The position numbers and the translations under genes were made by a program. Under the pieces are notes generated by a model that had not been told where the DNA came from, searched no databases, and saw only the letters and a list, made by a program, of their open reading frames with translations. From contig JAADIA010000079.1 in the NCBI GenBank assembly GCA_013151555.1, positions 6,407 through 70,406 of the forward strand: DNA of 64,000 nucleotides, in the 5' to 3' direction. Source of the stretch: Nitrospirota bacterium. GTDB taxonomy: Bacteria; NPL-UPA2; JAADIA01. Below are positions 62,381 to 64,000 of the stretch, piece after piece (the stretch's first letter is position 1; each line of letters opens with the position of its first letter).

Positions 62381-62408
62381 ATTATAATATACAATAAATA
62401 AATTGCAA
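62381..62408 (-). promoter_or_regulatory. promoter of pilB
   Basis: On the minus strand, TTGCAA (62408-62403), 16-nt spacer, TATAAT (62386-62381). It lies ~70 nt before pilB, downstream of the pilin terminator. Confidence 0.6.
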
Positions 62409-62515
62409 GTAGTATATAATATCCGGTATCAGATATCATAATACCAAATACCAGAATTCCCGACAAAAGTAAAAGCGATTATGCGTATTTTATTTGTGAC
62501 CTCCCATACTCAGCT

Positions 62516-62553
62516 AAAAAAATTGTGGATGAAGGAATGCTCCTCCATCCACT
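62516..62553 (-). terminator. rho-independent terminator after the pilin gene
   Basis: On the minus strand, GTGGATG and CATCCAC pair (about eight bases) around GAGGAGCATTCCTT, followed by AATTTTTTT. It ends transcription of the pseudopilin gene (62577-63125). Confidence 0.85.
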
Positions 62554-62576
62554 GTATTAACTTCGCAAGAAAAAAG

Positions 62577-63125
62577 TTAGTTCCCCAGAACGAGAACACC
62601 GATGTCATCTCCCCCAAGAGTTTCGTTTTGATCGGGAGTCTCTACTACCCCGTTAGGGCCGGCTGAAAGAACCCAGACGTTATCAGGATTGGATGCCGAT
62701 CCTCGGCCCCAGAATCCATCGGAGCTAACGATATAACGTTTGCCCCAAGGGTCTGCGGGCATAGCTTGCATATAAGGACCGTCCCAATTGGAACCGCCTC
62801 GGTTTCCGGTATTATCCCGGAGATAATAGTAAAGAGGTTCCGCATTGCCATCGTTGAAATCGTTTGAAGTAGGAGTGGTTCCCCCATTTCCATAGAGCCA
62901 TTCAACGGTATTCGCTCCTTGGGCTCCAGTCGGCCAGAATCCGGTATCCTTCTTATACATGGCAATAGCCGTAGCGATGTTTTTAGTTTCTGCCAGGGCT
63001 TTGGTCTTGGATGCCGACTCTATCTGGCGGAAGACATAGGGAGTTATTATCCCGGCAATTATAGCGATGATGGTTACGACTACGACCATCTCAATTAAGG
63101 TAAAACCTTTATTTGCTTCTTTCAT
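62577..63125 (-). CDS. GspG-like pseudopilin controlled by a c-di-GMP riboswitch
   Basis: 182 aa. Prepilin signal EANKGFTLIEMVVVVTIIAIIAGIITPYVF, cleavage after Gly7. The globular part has KALAETKNIATAIAMYKKDTGFWPTG, WDGPYMQAMPADPWGKRYIV, DPW and calcium-like Asp-rich end NETLGGDDIGVLVLG, the T2SS GspG / PilE-like pattern. It is monocistronic with its own terminator. Start ATG 63125 with GGAGGG a few bases upstream. Upstream it has a riboswitch, a terminator and two promoters, so it is the regulated fibre subunit of the system. Confidence 0.93.
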   Translation of the reverse strand: MKEANKGFTLIEMVVVVTIIAIIAGIITPYVFRQIESASKTKALAETKNIATAIAMYKKDTGFWPTGAQGANTVEWLYGNGGTTPTSNDFNDGNAEPLYYYLRDNTGNRGGSNWDGPYMQAMPADPWGKRYIVSSDGFWGRGSASNPDNVWVLSAGPNGVVETPDQNETLGGDDIGVLVLGN

Positions 63126-63178
63126 TTTGTCCCTCCTTCCATATTTCTTTTTTTATTTTTCCCCTATTCACATGAGGC

Positions 63179-63207
63179 AATATACTCTTCTTTTTTATTT
63201 TTGTCAA
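63179..63207 (-). promoter_or_regulatory. proximal promoter P2 of the pseudopilin gene
   Basis: On the minus strand, TTGACA (63207-63202), 17-nt spacer, TATATT (63184-63179). It stands after the riboswitch terminator, so transcripts starting here bypass the switch. Confidence 0.75.
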
Positions 63208-63227
63208 GATGAAAGAAAACTTTCAAG

Positions 63228-63264
63228 AAAAAAGCCAAGCTACCATATCTTCGGTAGTCTGGCT
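63228..63264 (-). terminator. riboswitch-linked rho-independent terminator
   Basis: On the minus strand, AGCCAGACTACC pairs with GGTAGCTTGGCT around GAAGATAT, followed by TTTTTTC. It forms the expression platform of the c-di-GMP switch. Confidence 0.9.
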
Positions 63265-63307
63265 GTCTTAGCAAGTTTTCCTGTTCCTCTGGCAGTACCT
63301 CGTTATC

Positions 63308-63392
63308 GGTACGCCAGGCTGTCTTAGCAGAAAAAACCTACCTTAGACCCTATGACTTTGCGTCCCCGAATTTCTCCGGGTTTGCCTTTTCG
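63308..63392 (-). promoter_or_regulatory. cyclic di-GMP-I (GEMM) riboswitch aptamer
   Basis: On the minus strand, GGCAAACCCGGAGAAATTC leads into GGGGACGCAAAG, TCATAGGGTCTAAGG and a closing GCTAAGACAGCC. CCCGGA-GAAA-TTCGGG is the P1b hairpin with its GAAA tetraloop. GACGCAAAG and the GGGTCTAAGG/GACAGCC strands are the invariant c-di-GMP-I motifs. The leader begins at the promoter near 63434. A second copy of TGCTAAGACAGCC lies 44 nt downstream (63261-63273), at the start of the terminator stem. Confidence 0.9.
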
Positions 63393-63440
63393 GATATGAA
63401 CCCTTGAGAGTAACAATCATTTCCTCTTAAGCTCAAAGTG

Positions 63441-63469
63441 ATTATACCCAAAAATAACCATTTTGTCAA
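63441..63469 (-). promoter_or_regulatory. distal promoter P1 of the pseudopilin gene (riboswitch transcript)
   Basis: On the minus strand, TTGACA (63469-63464), 17-nt spacer, TATAAT (63446-63441). Both boxes match the sigma-70 consensus exactly. Transcripts would pass through the riboswitch. Confidence 0.88.
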
Positions 63470-63504
63470 GGTCTCCTTAGGTCTTATCGCTCTTGTACAT
63501 TTAC

Positions 63505-63533
63505 TTGACAGGGTTCTTAATTGTTGGTAGAAT
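63505..63533 (+). promoter_or_regulatory. promoter of the secreted protein gene at the window end
   Basis: TTGACA (63505-63510), 17-nt spacer, TAGAAT (63528-63533). It diverges from the pilin promoter 36 nt away. A ~110-nt leader leads to ATG 63649. Confidence 0.75.
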
Positions 63534-63648
63534 CCAATAAGAGTTAAACCCCTATCTTTTATTGTTAAGGAAGGGCTATGTGGAAATATTCCTTAAAAAA
63601 AGATTGTCATCTTCTCTTAATTGATCTTAACTTAATAAGAGGGAAGAT

Positions 63649-64000
63649 ATGATTGTGGCAAATGAGCTAAGAGCTAAGATAATATTGAAGAGCACGATAT
63701 TATTGATAGCAATATTAACGATGTTTACAACCGTTTCCGGAGGAAAGGTTTTCGGTTACCAGGTATCCGAAGGAGTAAGCAAAGACAATTTTGGCAGGTT
63801 TGGCTGGTTAACGAATCCCTGGATAGCTTCACGTTACCCGGTATGGAACAAAGAGCGGTCCCGGGATGGGACGCTTGCTTATACACTAGATACGGATTTG
63901 AGCATTAAGAACGGTTCCCGGATATTTTCCTTAATTAACCGGGGGACGCCTTCCCAGGTTACGGTATCGGATTGCAGTTGGGTAGCGAAAACGGTAAAAG
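63649..64000 (+). CDS. secreted protein, N-terminal part (runs off the window)
   Basis: 117 codons visible. An N-terminal segment LLIAILTMFTTVSGGKVFG after a charged lead (MIVANELRAKIILK) is a signal peptide or anchor. The following stretch (YQVSEGVSKDNFGRFGWLTNPWIASRYPVWNK) is rich in aromatic and Ser/Thr residues with no family I recognise; a large surface or periplasmic protein is likely. ATG 63649 has AGAGGGAAG upstream and its own promoter at 63505. Placed divergently from the pseudopilin gene. Confidence 0.7.
   Translation, partial: MIVANELRAKIILKSTILLIAILTMFTTVSGGKVFGYQVSEGVSKDNFGRFGWLTNPWIASRYPVWNKERSRDGTLAYTLDTDLSIKNGSRIFSLINRGTPSQVTVSDCSWVAKTVK

Noticed and set aside
1-64000. CRISPR arrays, insertion sequences, integrases or phage genes
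   Set aside because: None found; the repeats here are paired-arm elements, with no regular spacers and no transposase.

Overview
The window is a gene-dense bacterial chromosome segment with about 60 protein genes and three tRNAs. Most are housekeeping genes on the + strand up to about 49.9 kb; a minus-strand block follows up to about 63.1 kb. The cell is Gram-negative: there is a lipid A-type acyltransferase, a heptosyltransferase-like GT9, an O-antigen ligase-like protein, a secretin and an lspA. A pseudopilin with an H-x-DG tail and a TIGR04073-type exosortase-associated protein point to the PVC/Omnitrophota side of the tree or a related candidate phylum. That placement is an inference; no rRNA is present.

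Layout. 0-3 kb: end of purC, then a sensor kinase and an NtrC-type sigma-54 activator. 3-16.7 kb: envelope and metabolic genes (MGDG-synthase-like GT, lipid A acyltransferase-like, hisI, phosphomannomutase, yggS, proC, GH51 arabinofuranosidase, purine nucleoside phosphorylase, ileS, dksA/traR, lspA, rluD). 16.7-23.2 kb: a full de novo pyrimidine operon pyrR-B-C-K-D-F-E behind a strong promoter and a 235-nt structured leader. 23.3-25.8 kb: yicC, rpoZ and a coaBC gene split in two by a small inverted repeat. 26-31.4 kb: pseudopilin, O-antigen ligase/TPR, GT39 and GT9. 31.6-32 kb: tRNA-Cys, -Leu, -Val. 32-44 kb: the classical thrS-infC-rpmI-rplT-pheS-pheT-zapA neighbourhood, with a trkA-trkA-trkH potassium module inserted and with archaeal-type pheST, then ffh. 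44-49.9 kb: rpsP, trmD, rplS, rnhB, yraN, a PilZ protein and comM. 50-52.8 kb (minus): CbiM-PDGLE-CbiQ-CbiO Co/Ni ECF transporter. 52.8-63.5 kb (minus): a type IV pilus/type II secretion-like system (two pseudopilins, PilB, frameshifted PilC, MerR, ParA, fused PilM-PilN, PilO, PilP-like, PilQ). At its head is a c-di-GMP-I riboswitch with its own terminator and a second promoter below it. The last 350 bases start a secreted protein.

Themes. c-di-GMP appears twice, as the riboswitch over the pilin gene and as a PilZ protein. Almost every gap between genes carries one of about ten families of short imperfect inverted repeats. These repeats also enter coding sequence (pyrK, hisI tail, rplT tail), split coaBC, and in several places end exactly at a ribosome-binding site.
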